Assembly (NCBI GenBank): GCA_023415635.1
Contig: JAEZJV010000051.1
Location: forward strand, 248,001-312,000
DNA length: 64,000 nucleotides
Direction of reading: 5' to 3'
DNA from: Bacillota bacterium
GTDB taxonomy: Bacteria; Bacillota; Clostridia; Lachnospirales; Lachnospiraceae
The notes beneath the pieces were generated by a model. The model did not search any database and was not told where the DNA came from. It worked only from the letters and a program-made list of their open reading frames with translations. Each line of letters starts with the position of its first letter. The stretch's first letter is position 1. This document shows, piece by piece, positions 44,007-51,294 of the stretch. Position numbers and translations under genes: made by a program.

Positions 44007-44625
44007 TGTACTTAGTATAGTGCAAAAAGAAAGAGAAAAAATTGAAGTTCAGGCAAGAGAGTATGGCTATAAGTGGAAGAGAGTTCAATTAAAAGCATTA
44101 CAGAAAGAGAGCATCCAATTAGTTCAAAAAGCTATTGATGAAGCACAAAATATAGTTAAGGAATATGAAAATAAAGTAAAGGAAATTGAAAATAGGCAGT
44201 ATCAAAGAACTTCTGCAACACAAGAAGAAATAGTAAACCTAGAATATGACTTAAAAGTACTTAAGGCCGAATTAAATATGAGTGAAACTAAATCGGATGT
44301 TATCGAAAGATATTTGCAAACAAAATCAGGTGCAAAGGCTGTTCTCATGATGTTTGCTGACCCCAATGTAGATATAGGATATTGGACAAAAGATATCTAT
44401 GCTAAAGCAAGTATGATGGCAAAATCACAAGCAGAAATAGACTTCGACCTTAAGAAGCAGAAAGAGGTAGAAACTTTAAAAAGTGAGCTAAGTGAAATGG
44501 TTAATACAGGATCATTGCTAGCTGCACAAAAAGTATTAACAGGTAGTGCTGATTGGAAGATACCTTCGCTAGAAAGACAATTTGAAAATGATATTCTAGA
44601 ATGCGATAGGCATATAATCGATTAA
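43993..44625 (+). CDS. Coiled-coil protein of unknown function
   Basis: About 210 residues, strongly helical and charged; residues 5-105 are near-continuous coiled coil. The middle has a more globular stretch (LMMFADPNVDIGYWTKDIYA). It starts inside the end of the 57-residue gene: ATG 43993 is 9 nt from GGAGG, better than ATG 43987. Neighbourhood with a terminase-like HTH gene suggests a phage-derived scaffold or packaging-related protein, but I do not recognise a family. Confidence 0.6.
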   Translation: MLINNVLSIVQKEREKIEVQAREYGYKWKRVQLKALQKESIQLVQKAIDEAQNIVKEYENKVKEIENRQYQRTSATQEEIVNLEYDLKVLKAELNMSETKSDVIERYLQTKSGAKAVLMMFADPNVDIGYWTKDIYAKASMMAKSQAEIDFDLKKQKEVETLKSELSEMVNTGSLLAAQKVLTGSADWKIPSLERQFENDILECDRHIID

Positions 44626-44673
44626 TCATTGTACATATTTTTACGGATTATTAATTTTCGGGAGGTGAAGTAT

Positions 44674-45069
44674 GTGGCAGAAATAGAATTTGAGAGACTT
44701 CCAAATATGACAGTTAAGCAGAGTATATTTATCCAAGCATTGGCTATGGGGAACACTATACAGGAAGCTTGCAGAGTGGCTAGGATTAGTGTTCCGACTG
44801 GATACAAATGGAAAAATAATGATAACTTTGATAAATTACTAATGGCATTAAAAAATGATATTGTTAATAGCAACCTCTCAAAATTAGTTAATGCATTAAA
44901 TCTAGCAGTTGAAAATCATATTAAAATATTGATTGACCCTAAAACGATGATAAGTCAAAAACTTAAAGCAATTGATATGCTTTATAATCAAGTACATTGG
45001 TTTGCCGAGACGGAGAATATTCAGAAACGCATGGATGAATTAGAGCAAATATTTGCAGAAAAGAGTTGA
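44674..45069 (+). CDS. HTH protein like phage small terminase (phBC6A51 type)
   Basis: A 131-residue protein whose N-terminal segment (TVKQSIFIQALAMGNTIQEA, then RISVPTGYKWKNN) is a helix-turn-helix of the kind found in small terminase subunits and phBC6A51-like phage proteins. The rest is helical. The start is GTG 44674, 7 nt after GGAGGTGA; the overlapping ATG at 44672 is out of frame and stops at once. No large terminase follows, which fits a phage satellite or a decayed phage. Confidence 0.6.
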   Translation: MAEIEFERLPNMTVKQSIFIQALAMGNTIQEACRVARISVPTGYKWKNNDNFDKLLMALKNDIVNSNLSKLVNALNLAVENHIKILIDPKTMISQKLKAIDMLYNQVHWFAETENIQKRMDELEQIFAEKS

Positions 45070-45071
45070 AT

Positions 45072-45359
45072 ATGAGTAAATACCTTGCAATACAGAAAAG
45101 AATCGATCAAATGAAAAAAGCTGAAAAAGGTAGTCTTGCACCAAGCATAGGATTAATAAATAAAATAAATGAAGATTATACAGTATATATAGGCTTCTGG
45201 GATGGTAAACAATATTCAGATACCAAACAAAAGAGTTCTATAACAAAAAGATGTTCTTCATATAATGAAGCAGAGGAATATATAGTGGATTATTTAAAAG
45301 TAAATAAGCCAAGTTATAATTTCATTTTATTTACAAACGAAGAAGATTTATATGATTAA
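45072..45359 (+). CDS. Orphan protein, 95 aa
   Basis: Begins three bases after the stop of the terminase-like gene (stop 45067-45069, ATG 45072). The C-terminal half (YTVYIGFWDGKQYSDTKQKS and onward) has alternating hydrophobic pattern, suggesting a small alpha/beta fold. No family recognised. A terminator hairpin follows at 45397. Confidence 0.55.
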   Translation: MSKYLAIQKRIDQMKKAEKGSLAPSIGLINKINEDYTVYIGFWDGKQYSDTKQKSSITKRCSSYNEAEEYIVDYLKVNKPSYNFILFTNEEDLYD

Positions 45360-45396
45360 GAATGAAATTCGGGCGTAAAACAATATTTTGTATAAT

Positions 45397-45428
45397 AGGC
45401 GAGTATTTATATTACTCGTCTTTTTTTA
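45397..45428 (+). terminator. Terminator ending the left gene group
   Basis: GGCGAGTA and TACTCGTC-type complement (GGCGAGTATTTATATTACTCGTC) form a stem followed by seven T. It closes the 43126-45359 group. Confidence 0.75.
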
Positions 45429-45524
45429 TTGCGTAAAATCGATTTAATAGCTTTAGAAAGCATATTTATTACATAAGATGACAAAGCATTATTATTATGG
45501 TATTGTGAATATGGAGGTGATTAT

Positions 45525-46202
45525 ATGGATGAAATATTTAAAATAATGGGGGCAGTAATTGCAGGCTTAGGTGGTTCGAGTGTTATTATTCTAGGTTTAT
45601 CGGGTTGGTTAGGAAGATTATGGGCTAATAGAATATTTGAAAAAGAGAAGATAAAATATGAAAAGGATTTAGAGGACTATAAAAAAGAGATTAACATAGA
45701 AATGCAAAAACTAAAAACCTTAGATGAAAAGGCTCTCTATATAACTAAGATACAGTATGAAAAAGAATTTGAAATATATCAAAATATATGGAAATCGTTA
45801 GTAGAATGCATAAGAGCTTCAAAAAACTTATATCCAATATTTCAAGAAGTCCCTTCTGATGAAGCTGAATTAGAAGAGTTTAATAAAAATAAATATACAA
45901 CATATGTATCAGCATATAATTCATTCTTAGAAATAACAACATCATATGCACCATTTTATCAAGAGGAATTTTATAATGATTTACTTGAGTTAAGAAAAAG
46001 ATGCAATGAGATTGGTATTATATTTAAAGAGTATACTTTTGACGTTAAATACAGTTTGACTTATGCTATGGCACGCGACACTAAATTGGATAAAGAAGAT
46101 AGAAAAAAAGTATACCAGACATTACCAAGTGAAATTGATGAATATCAAAATAAATTACAAAAAGGAATTAGAGATTATTTGAAAAAGTTAAGAGTGGAAT
46201 AA
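45525..46202 (+). CDS. Membrane-anchored coiled-coil protein, unknown
   Basis: A 225-residue protein with one N-terminal membrane helix (about residues 7-30, Gly/Leu/Ile-rich) and a long charged helix (about 35-85) followed by a helical C-terminal domain with several Tyr residues. Ribosome-binding site TGGAGGTGA is strong. Topology resembles small membrane proteins that often occur as orphan cargo on mobile elements. It converges with the minus-strand ribbon-helix-helix gene. Confidence 0.6.
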   Translation: MDEIFKIMGAVIAGLGGSSVIILGLSGWLGRLWANRIFEKEKIKYEKDLEDYKKEINIEMQKLKTLDEKALYITKIQYEKEFEIYQNIWKSLVECIRASKNLYPIFQEVPSDEAELEEFNKNKYTTYVSAYNSFLEITTSYAPFYQEEFYNDLLELRKRCNEIGIIFKEYTFDVKYSLTYAMARDTKLDKEDRKKVYQTLPSEIDEYQNKLQKGIRDYLKKLRVE

Positions 46203-46207
46203 GTAAA

Positions 46208-46235
46208 AGGCGAGTTTATTCAACTCGCCTTTTTG
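46208..46235. terminator. Bidirectional terminator
   Basis: AGGCGAGTT/AACTCGCCT with a 5-nt loop followed by TTTTTG and preceded by AAAAGG. It sits between two convergent genes and is a near copy of the stem at 45397. Confidence 0.75.
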
Positions 46236-46391
46236 TTATTTTAAGTTTCCGAGAGCATATTCACAACACTGGACAACTAAGTTATTAAGTGAAATTTCTT
46301 TTTGCTGAGCAACTATTTCAAGTTGTTTAACTAATTCTACTGGTAAACGAAAAGTTTTATTAATGGTTTCCTGCTTCTTAACTTCAAACAT
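46236..46391 (-). CDS. Ribbon-helix-helix protein, Arc type (51 aa)
   Basis: A 51-residue minus-strand protein, MFEVKKQETINKTFRLPVEL at its start, followed by two helices ending NLVVQCCEYALGNLK. The pattern beta strand (NKTFRLP) plus two helices is that of the Arc/MetJ fold. GGAGGAAT lies on the minus strand 6 nt before the ATG at 46389-46391. It is the only gene I find on the minus strand inside the element, and could be a repressor of element genes. No toxin partner is adjacent on that strand. Confidence 0.7.
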   Translation of the reverse strand: MFEVKKQETINKTFRLPVELVKQLEIVAQQKEISLNNLVVQCCEYALGNLK

Positions 46392-46543
46392 ATTGTATTC
46401 CTCCTATATAATGCTAATTTTATGTGCAAAAAGTAGAAAAATATATACCCAATATATGCAATTTAATTAAAAGTGCAATATGCAATTGATCTTAGTGCTT
46501 TATTTAAGTATAATTAAATAAAAAGTATGGGAGGAATAAACAT

Positions 46544-47002
46544 ATGAAGAAAAAAGGATGCTTAATTAGCGTACTCGTAGTTTTTCTTATTGTATTTACA
46601 TTATTAATAACAATAGGAATTCTTATAACAAATTATAGAAACAATCCACCAAACGAAAAAGATGTTTCTACAGAGAATTCCAATGAAAGTAAGGCTACAA
46701 AGTATAATATTGAAGATATTAGTAATGGGAAGTATTATGTTTCAGATAATGAATATGAAAAGATTTACGATAGAGCATGTAAAGCCGCTCTTGCATGGGT
46801 TGATCTCTATGACAAGTATAAGACAATTGATAATAGCAAATTAACAATATACGATGATGGAAGTATCTTAATGCAGCTTTATACTAGTGATGATAATAAT
46901 GTTTCTGTTACTTATACTAAAAAGGATAAAAATGGAGATAGGGATAGGATTGCGATTAGTTATGATTCGGGCGGCGGAATAAAAACAATAATAGAAAAGT
47001 AG
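46544..47002 (+). CDS. Membrane-anchored extracellular orphan protein
   Basis: 152 residues: basic MKKKG start, hydrophobic helix at about residues 6-31, then a hydrophilic Asn/Ser/Glu linker and a small beta-rich domain with a repeated strand pattern (SILMQLYTSDDNNVSVTYTK). It has a Cys at position 6, but this precedes the helix, so it is not a lipobox. Ribosome-binding site GGGAGGA. No family recognised. Confidence 0.55.
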   Translation: MKKKGCLISVLVVFLIVFTLLITIGILITNYRNNPPNEKDVSTENSNESKATKYNIEDISNGKYYVSDNEYEKIYDRACKAALAWVDLYDKYKTIDNSKLTIYDDGSILMQLYTSDDNNVSVTYTKKDKNGDRDRIAISYDSGGGIKTIIEK

Positions 47003-47019
47003 TTAACTATCAATCAACT

Positions 47020-47049
47020 AAAGAGTAGGAGGAATTCCTACTCTTTTTT
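47020..47049 (+). terminator. Terminator
   Basis: AAAGAGTAGGA and TCCTACTCTTT form a perfect 11-bp stem with a short GGAAT loop, followed by a T run. Confidence 0.8.
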
Positions 47050-47175
47050 ATTACAAAAATATTAAATTCAAAAAACTTGCTTTTTATGCTTTAGAAAAGA
47101 TCAATTCACCACACATATTTATGTATAAGCAAGAATGAATGCTTAATAAAAATAAAAAACAGGAGGAATATGTTA

Positions 47176-47502
47176 ATGAGTAACAAAAGTGTATATGAAA
47201 ATAGTAATCAAGGAGATAATGAGCTAATACCTAACTTGCCTATTAGTGATACTAAAGTCGATGATTTTTATATTGAAAAACTAATTCAGAAAAGAAAAGT
47301 ATTAAGTAGATTATCATGGGATAAGCAAGTTGATTATTTTATGAAGTATTGTTATTCAAGATGTGAAGATAATCCTACGGATTATATGATCAACTATGCT
47401 AAAGAATTAACAGTGCTGGTTGAAAGTGGAGTAGAAGTAAATGCTTATATGTTTGATGCAATTCCAGTTTATTCAATAAAAGGTTATGAACTTCTTTTAT
47501 AA
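47176..47502 (+). CDS. Orphan protein, 108 aa
   Basis: Starts at ATG 47176, 9 nt after GGAGG; an ATG at 47170 is too near that site. The protein is mixed, with an acidic N-terminus and a helical centre (LIQKRKVLSRLSWDKQVDYF). No family recognised. A GGGTAG/CTACCC hairpin at about 47509-47531 follows its stop. Confidence 0.55.
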   Translation: MSNKSVYENSNQGDNELIPNLPISDTKVDDFYIEKLIQKRKVLSRLSWDKQVDYFMKYCYSRCEDNPTDYMINYAKELTVLVESGVEVNAYMFDAIPVYSIKGYELLL

Positions 47503-47616
47503 ACTTCTTTCAGGGTAGTCACAGGCTACCCTGATTATATAAAGAAAAACATCTCTTTTCATTAACAAGAAATATACATAAAAAAGCACTTCAAAACTCC
47601 GGGAACCTGTCTAAAA

Positions 47617-47654
47617 AATGTAAAGGAAATTGTTGTCATGTTTTCATTTACATT
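47617..47654. repeat. Inverted repeat before the recombinase operon
   Basis: AATGTAAAGGAAAT (47617-47630) and TTTTCATTTACATT (47641-47654) match at 12 of 14 positions when one is reverse-complemented, with a 10-nt spacer. It lies about 50 bp upstream of the gene that leads into the recombinases, so it is a candidate operator. Confidence 0.45.
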
Positions 47655-47701
47655 AGATAATAAAAGCACGAACAAATGTTCTGAAAGGAGAATGTGGTGT
47701 T

Positions 47702-47941
47702 ATGAATAATCTAAAAGAAAGAAAAGATGTTATTAAAATTTCGGTTAATGATTATGAGGATTTTGGAATTAATGATGAACTTATAAACATGAACTTGATA
47801 ATATCTGCTTTTTCAGATAAAGAAGGAGATTATGTAGTGATATGCCTTGTAGATAATACATATATCCTTCTAAATTGGAGAGGAACTGAAAGTGTAAGTG
47901 CTTATAATGAATTAATTAGCTATATAGGAGGTGGATATTGA
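47702..47941 (+). CDS. Small acidic orphan leading the recombinase genes
   Basis: 79 residues, acidic, with no recognised domain. Its TGA stop overlaps the ATG of the small resolvase (TGATG at 47939-47943), so the two are translationally coupled. Such a small partner might regulate excision, like a recombination directionality factor; that is conjecture from position. Confidence 0.6.
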   Translation: MNNLKERKDVIKISVNDYEDFGINDELINMNLIISAFSDKEGDYVVICLVDNTYILLNWRGTESVSAYNELISYIGGGY

Positions 47942-48549
47942 TGGTATACGGATATGCAAGATGTAGTACTGATGAAACGAAACAAGATATTAATAGGCAA
48001 AAAAGGGAGCTTAAATTATTAGGAGTAGTAGATGAAAAAATTTACTTTGAATATGAAAGCGGAACGAAAGATGACAGAACAGAATTGAATAAACTACTTA
48101 ATATCATCAGTACAGGTGATACATTAGTATCTACTGAGGTAAGCAGAATTACTAGAAGTACTAAGCAGTTATGCGAAATTATTGAGTTATCAAGAAATAA
48201 GAAATTAAAATTAATCTTAGGTACGTTTGTTGTAGACTGCACTAAAGGTTCATTAGAACCTATGACAGAGGGAATGCTCAAGATGATGGGTGTATTTGCA
48301 GAAATGGAACGAAATATGATTAGCCAACGTGTTAAAAGTGGAATGGAAAATGCTAAATCCAAAGGAAAGTTAATAGGTAGACCTCACATAACATCTGAAA
48401 CAATACCAAATATATTTATAAGACATTATCCTAAGTACATATACAAGCAAATTAATAAGGTTGAATTAGCAAGGCTATGTAAATTATCATATCCAACTGT
48501 TTTAAAATATATAGCGATTATAGAAAGCCAAAAGCATAAACTAATATAA
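47941..48549 (+). CDS. Small serine recombinase (resolvase/invertase type)
   Basis: About 202 residues. The nucleophile is Ser9 in MVYGYARCSTDE, and the resolvase core shows EVSRITRSTKQL and a catalytic-domain end MLKMMGVFAEMERNMISQRVKSGMENAKSKG. The C-terminal helix-turn-helix (VELARLCKLSYPTVLKYI) is typical of resolvase/invertase proteins. It sits 18 bp upstream of the large recombinase. It may invert or resolve sites rather than integrate. Confidence 0.88.
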   Translation: MVYGYARCSTDETKQDINRQKRELKLLGVVDEKIYFEYESGTKDDRTELNKLLNIISTGDTLVSTEVSRITRSTKQLCEIIELSRNKKLKLILGTFVVDCTKGSLEPMTEGMLKMMGVFAEMERNMISQRVKSGMENAKSKGKLIGRPHITSETIPNIFIRHYPKYIYKQINKVELARLCKLSYPTVLKYIAIIESQKHKLI

Positions 48550-48567
48550 TTTTGAAGGAGGAAGTGT

Positions 48568-50196
48568 ATGAAATTAGCAGTAGCTTATTGTAGAGTAAGT
48601 ACAGACCATGAAGAACAGAAAAAATCAATTATTGAGCAACAAGAACAATGGACTGAATATTTCAAAAAGGAAAATATGCAACCTGCAAAGTGTGGATTGC
48701 TTTATAAGAAAGATGGAAGCAAGCAAATATTTACAAATGGGTTATATGTGGACGAAGGTATTAGTGGTACAAGTTTAAAGAATAGAAAAGCTTTTAATCA
48801 AATGATAGAAGATGCTAAAAAGAAAAAATTTGATATGATATATGTGGAAGATGCAAGTAGATTTAGTCGTGCTATAGATGATGGTGTTGGAACAGTAAAA
48901 GATTTAAGAGGTATTGGTGTGGGAGTGTATTTCAGAAAAGAGGGATGGGATACAATTACCCAAGATAGAGATTTTGAACTTGGTCTTCGAATTGGTCTAG
49001 CTCAAGAAGAAAGTAGAATTAAATCGGACCGTATGAGATGGGCTATTAATAGACTTCATCTAAAAGGAGGGTGGAATAGCTTTGCTCCGTTCGGATATGA
49101 TATTGAAAAAGCATTTTTAAAAGTCAATGAAGAAGAAGCTGAAATAATTCGTATGATTTATAGGCTTTATATAGAAGAGGGGTATGGGATTGGAAAGATT
49201 GTTAGATACCTTAATGCGGAGAAAATAAAATCAAAAAAAGGAGTACAATGGAGCCAACCTCAAATAGCACATATTTTAACAAATAAAATTTATATAGGCG
49301 AACAAAGAACACATACAATAGAAACATCTGATATTACTAGACATTATAAAACTCAAGTGCCAGAAGATGAACAAATTGTACATACTTTTGAGCATTTACG
49401 TATATTGAATGATGATGTATTTAATCTTGCTCAAATCGAGAGAGATAGACGAAATACTTTATTTGATATGGGAAGAGGGCATAGTAATAAGCATCTACTC
49501 TCTACACTGCTATACTGTTATGAGTGTGGTGGAACATATAAACGTAAGAAAAGACACTCATATATTAGAAAAGATGGCACTAATAAAGATATCGGATATG
49601 AATGGACTTGTGGTGTTAATGATATGTATGGTACTAGTAAATGTGGTCATAGAAATATGGTAATAGAAGAAAGTGTTATAGAAATTATAAAGGAGGAGAT
49701 TTTAGCACGAAGAAAAGATGATTTATCTCAAGTTTTTGAAATGTATTTTAAGAAAAAAGTTGAGGAAAATTATATTGAACCAGAAGTAATGAATGAAGAA
49801 AAAGAGAAGCTAATGCAGGAAATGAGAATTCTACGTCAAGACTTGCGTGATAAATTAATTAATGAAACAGTATATAAGGATGCTATGAAAAATCTTAATG
49901 AAAGAGTATCTTATATTAACAATGAATTAAGTAGATATGAAAGAAGACAAATTGAAATTGAGAATGCTAGATTGCGTTTTGCTGATTATCAAAAAATGCT
50001 TAACAGTATAGAACTAGATAAATTGACAAACAATCAGCTTAAGAAGATTTTCAATAAAATTCTTGTTAGAGGAAGAATAGTATCTGGAAAAAAGCAAGTT
50101 TTTTTGTGTTTTCAGTATAATTTTCTAGGCATTGTAGAAGAAGATTTATATAGCGAATTTGAAGATAGAATAAATCTATGGAAAAGAGTAGTTTAA
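48568..50196 (+). CDS. Large serine integrase
   Basis: A 542-residue site-specific recombinase, the presumed integrase of the element. Catalytic Ser11 is in VAYCRVSTDHEEQ; the catalytic core runs to about residue 150, the Recombinase domain follows (APFGYDIE onward), then a zinc ribbon (CYECGGTYKRK with CGVNDMYGTSKCGH) and a coiled-coil segment (about 410-470) near the C-terminus. Enzymes of this type act on short attP/attB sites with a 2-bp crossover, matching the AC junction found at both ends. The stop codon lies in a terminator hairpin. Confidence 0.95.
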   Translation: MKLAVAYCRVSTDHEEQKKSIIEQQEQWTEYFKKENMQPAKCGLLYKKDGSKQIFTNGLYVDEGISGTSLKNRKAFNQMIEDAKKKKFDMIYVEDASRFSRAIDDGVGTVKDLRGIGVGVYFRKEGWDTITQDRDFELGLRIGLAQEESRIKSDRMRWAINRLHLKGGWNSFAPFGYDIEKAFLKVNEEEAEIIRMIYRLYIEEGYGIGKIVRYLNAEKIKSKKGVQWSQPQIAHILTNKIYIGEQRTHTIETSDITRHYKTQVPEDEQIVHTFEHLRILNDDVFNLAQIERDRRNTLFDMGRGHSNKHLLSTLLYCYECGGTYKRKKRHSYIRKDGTNKDIGYEWTCGVNDMYGTSKCGHRNMVIEESVIEIIKEEILARRKDDLSQVFEMYFKKKVEENYIEPEVMNEEKEKLMQEMRILRQDLRDKLINETVYKDAMKNLNERVSYINNELSRYERRQIEIENARLRFADYQKMLNSIELDKLTNNQLKKIFNKILVRGRIVSGKKQVFLCFQYNFLGIVEEDLYSEFEDRINLWKRVV

Positions 50197-50207
50197 CTAC
50201 TCTTTTT
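50182..50207 (+). terminator. Terminator overlapping the integrase stop
   Basis: AAAAGAGTAGT/ACTACTCTTTTT forms a perfect stem with a TTA loop; the TAA stop codon of the integrase gene is inside the hairpin. Confidence 0.8.
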
Positions 50208-50358
50208 TGTTATTCTATAAAAATGGGAAATATAGTATTTTGCCATATATTGTGATAAACTATGGAAAGAATTGGAATTTATATATGTAGCTTTTTTATG
50301 ATAAAACAAATAATGAAGTATCAAGGCTAATTGATAAAATGAAAAGAGGTGATTTATT

Positions 50359-50550
50359 TTGAATAACGATATGGTTATAGATTTTAGCAAGTGGAAGAAA
50401 GCCAAAGATAAGATGCTCCCATGTTTAACGTGTATTCATTACATAGGCGGGAAAGACGGGTGCGGCGAATTGGGAGATGTGCCCGACAATGTTTGGTATA
50501 AATTAGCGGAATGTAAGAGTTTTTTAGATTATGATGATATAGAGAACTAA
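50359..50550 (+). CDS. Cysteine-rich small protein (63 aa)
   Basis: Starts at TTG 50359, 6 nt after AGAGGTGA. It contains LPCLTCIHYIGGKDGCGELG and a later Cys (LAECKSFL), four cysteines that could bind a metal. Length and position between integrase and restriction genes fit a regulator such as a controller protein or directionality factor, but I recognise no family. Confidence 0.55.
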   Translation: MNNDMVIDFSKWKKAKDKMLPCLTCIHYIGGKDGCGELGDVPDNVWYKLAECKSFLDYDDIEN

Positions 50551-50651
50551 TGATGAATGTGTAGATAGAGAAAAATTGAATTTCTTTCTGTACAACTCCC
50601 CATTACAATAGTAAAATAGAATAAATATGATATTATTTAAGGGGGTATTTT

Positions 50652-51278
50652 ATGAATAAAGATTTTTACAATAAGATAAAACTATTAGCAGACAAGTATG
50701 CAAAGAGATTGGAAAAACAAATTAGTAAAAGAATAGTTGAAATGGAGGAAGATGATAATTCACATTATTTGATTTATCGTGTTTTGGGTATTACTATGGA
50801 AGAAGGTAATCTAATTGATTTATATCAAAACAAAGGACGATTTCTTTACAAATATGCTGGTGCCTTTTTAGAAGAAGCCGCATTAATGTGTTTTAAAGAA
50901 AAGTATAGCAATGCAGAAAAGGTAAAAATACCAAATACATTAGGCAGAAGACCCAAGACATTTGAGATAGATTGTTTAGTTAATAGTAGAGCCCATGAAA
51001 TTAAATGGCGTGATGCTACGACTGACGGTGACCATATTTCAAAAGAACATACTAGAGTTAAAGTAATACAAGAAAAAGGTTATAAACCAATTAGAGTTAT
51101 GTTCTATTATCCAAATAGAGCACAAGCGCAACGTATTCAAGAAACTCTAAAAACATTGTATGCGGGTGTAGCGGGAGAATATTATTATGGTGATACAGCA
51201 TGGGAATATATTAAAACCTTCACTGGAATTGATTTATTAGAGATATTAGAAAAAATAGCCGAATCAAGGAAGAACTAA
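50652..51278 (+). CDS. ApaLI-like type II restriction endonuclease
   Basis: A 208-residue protein resembling the ApaLI family, whose type member cuts GTGCAC. A PD-(D/E)xK site is visible: Asp107 in FEIDCL and Glu116-x-Lys118 in AHEIKWRDATTDGDHISKEH. The following segment PIRVMFYYPNRAQAQRIQE is also family-like. The methyltransferase gene follows immediately on the same strand. The family is recalled from memory and the recognition sequence is inferred, not shown. Confidence 0.7.
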   Translation: MNKDFYNKIKLLADKYAKRLEKQISKRIVEMEEDDNSHYLIYRVLGITMEEGNLIDLYQNKGRFLYKYAGAFLEEAALMCFKEKYSNAEKVKIPNTLGRRPKTFEIDCLVNSRAHEIKWRDATTDGDHISKEHTRVKVIQEKGYKPIRVMFYYPNRAQAQRIQETLKTLYAGVAGEYYYGDTAWEYIKTFTGIDLLEILEKIAESRKN

Positions 51279-51294
51279 TTTGACGGAGACAACT

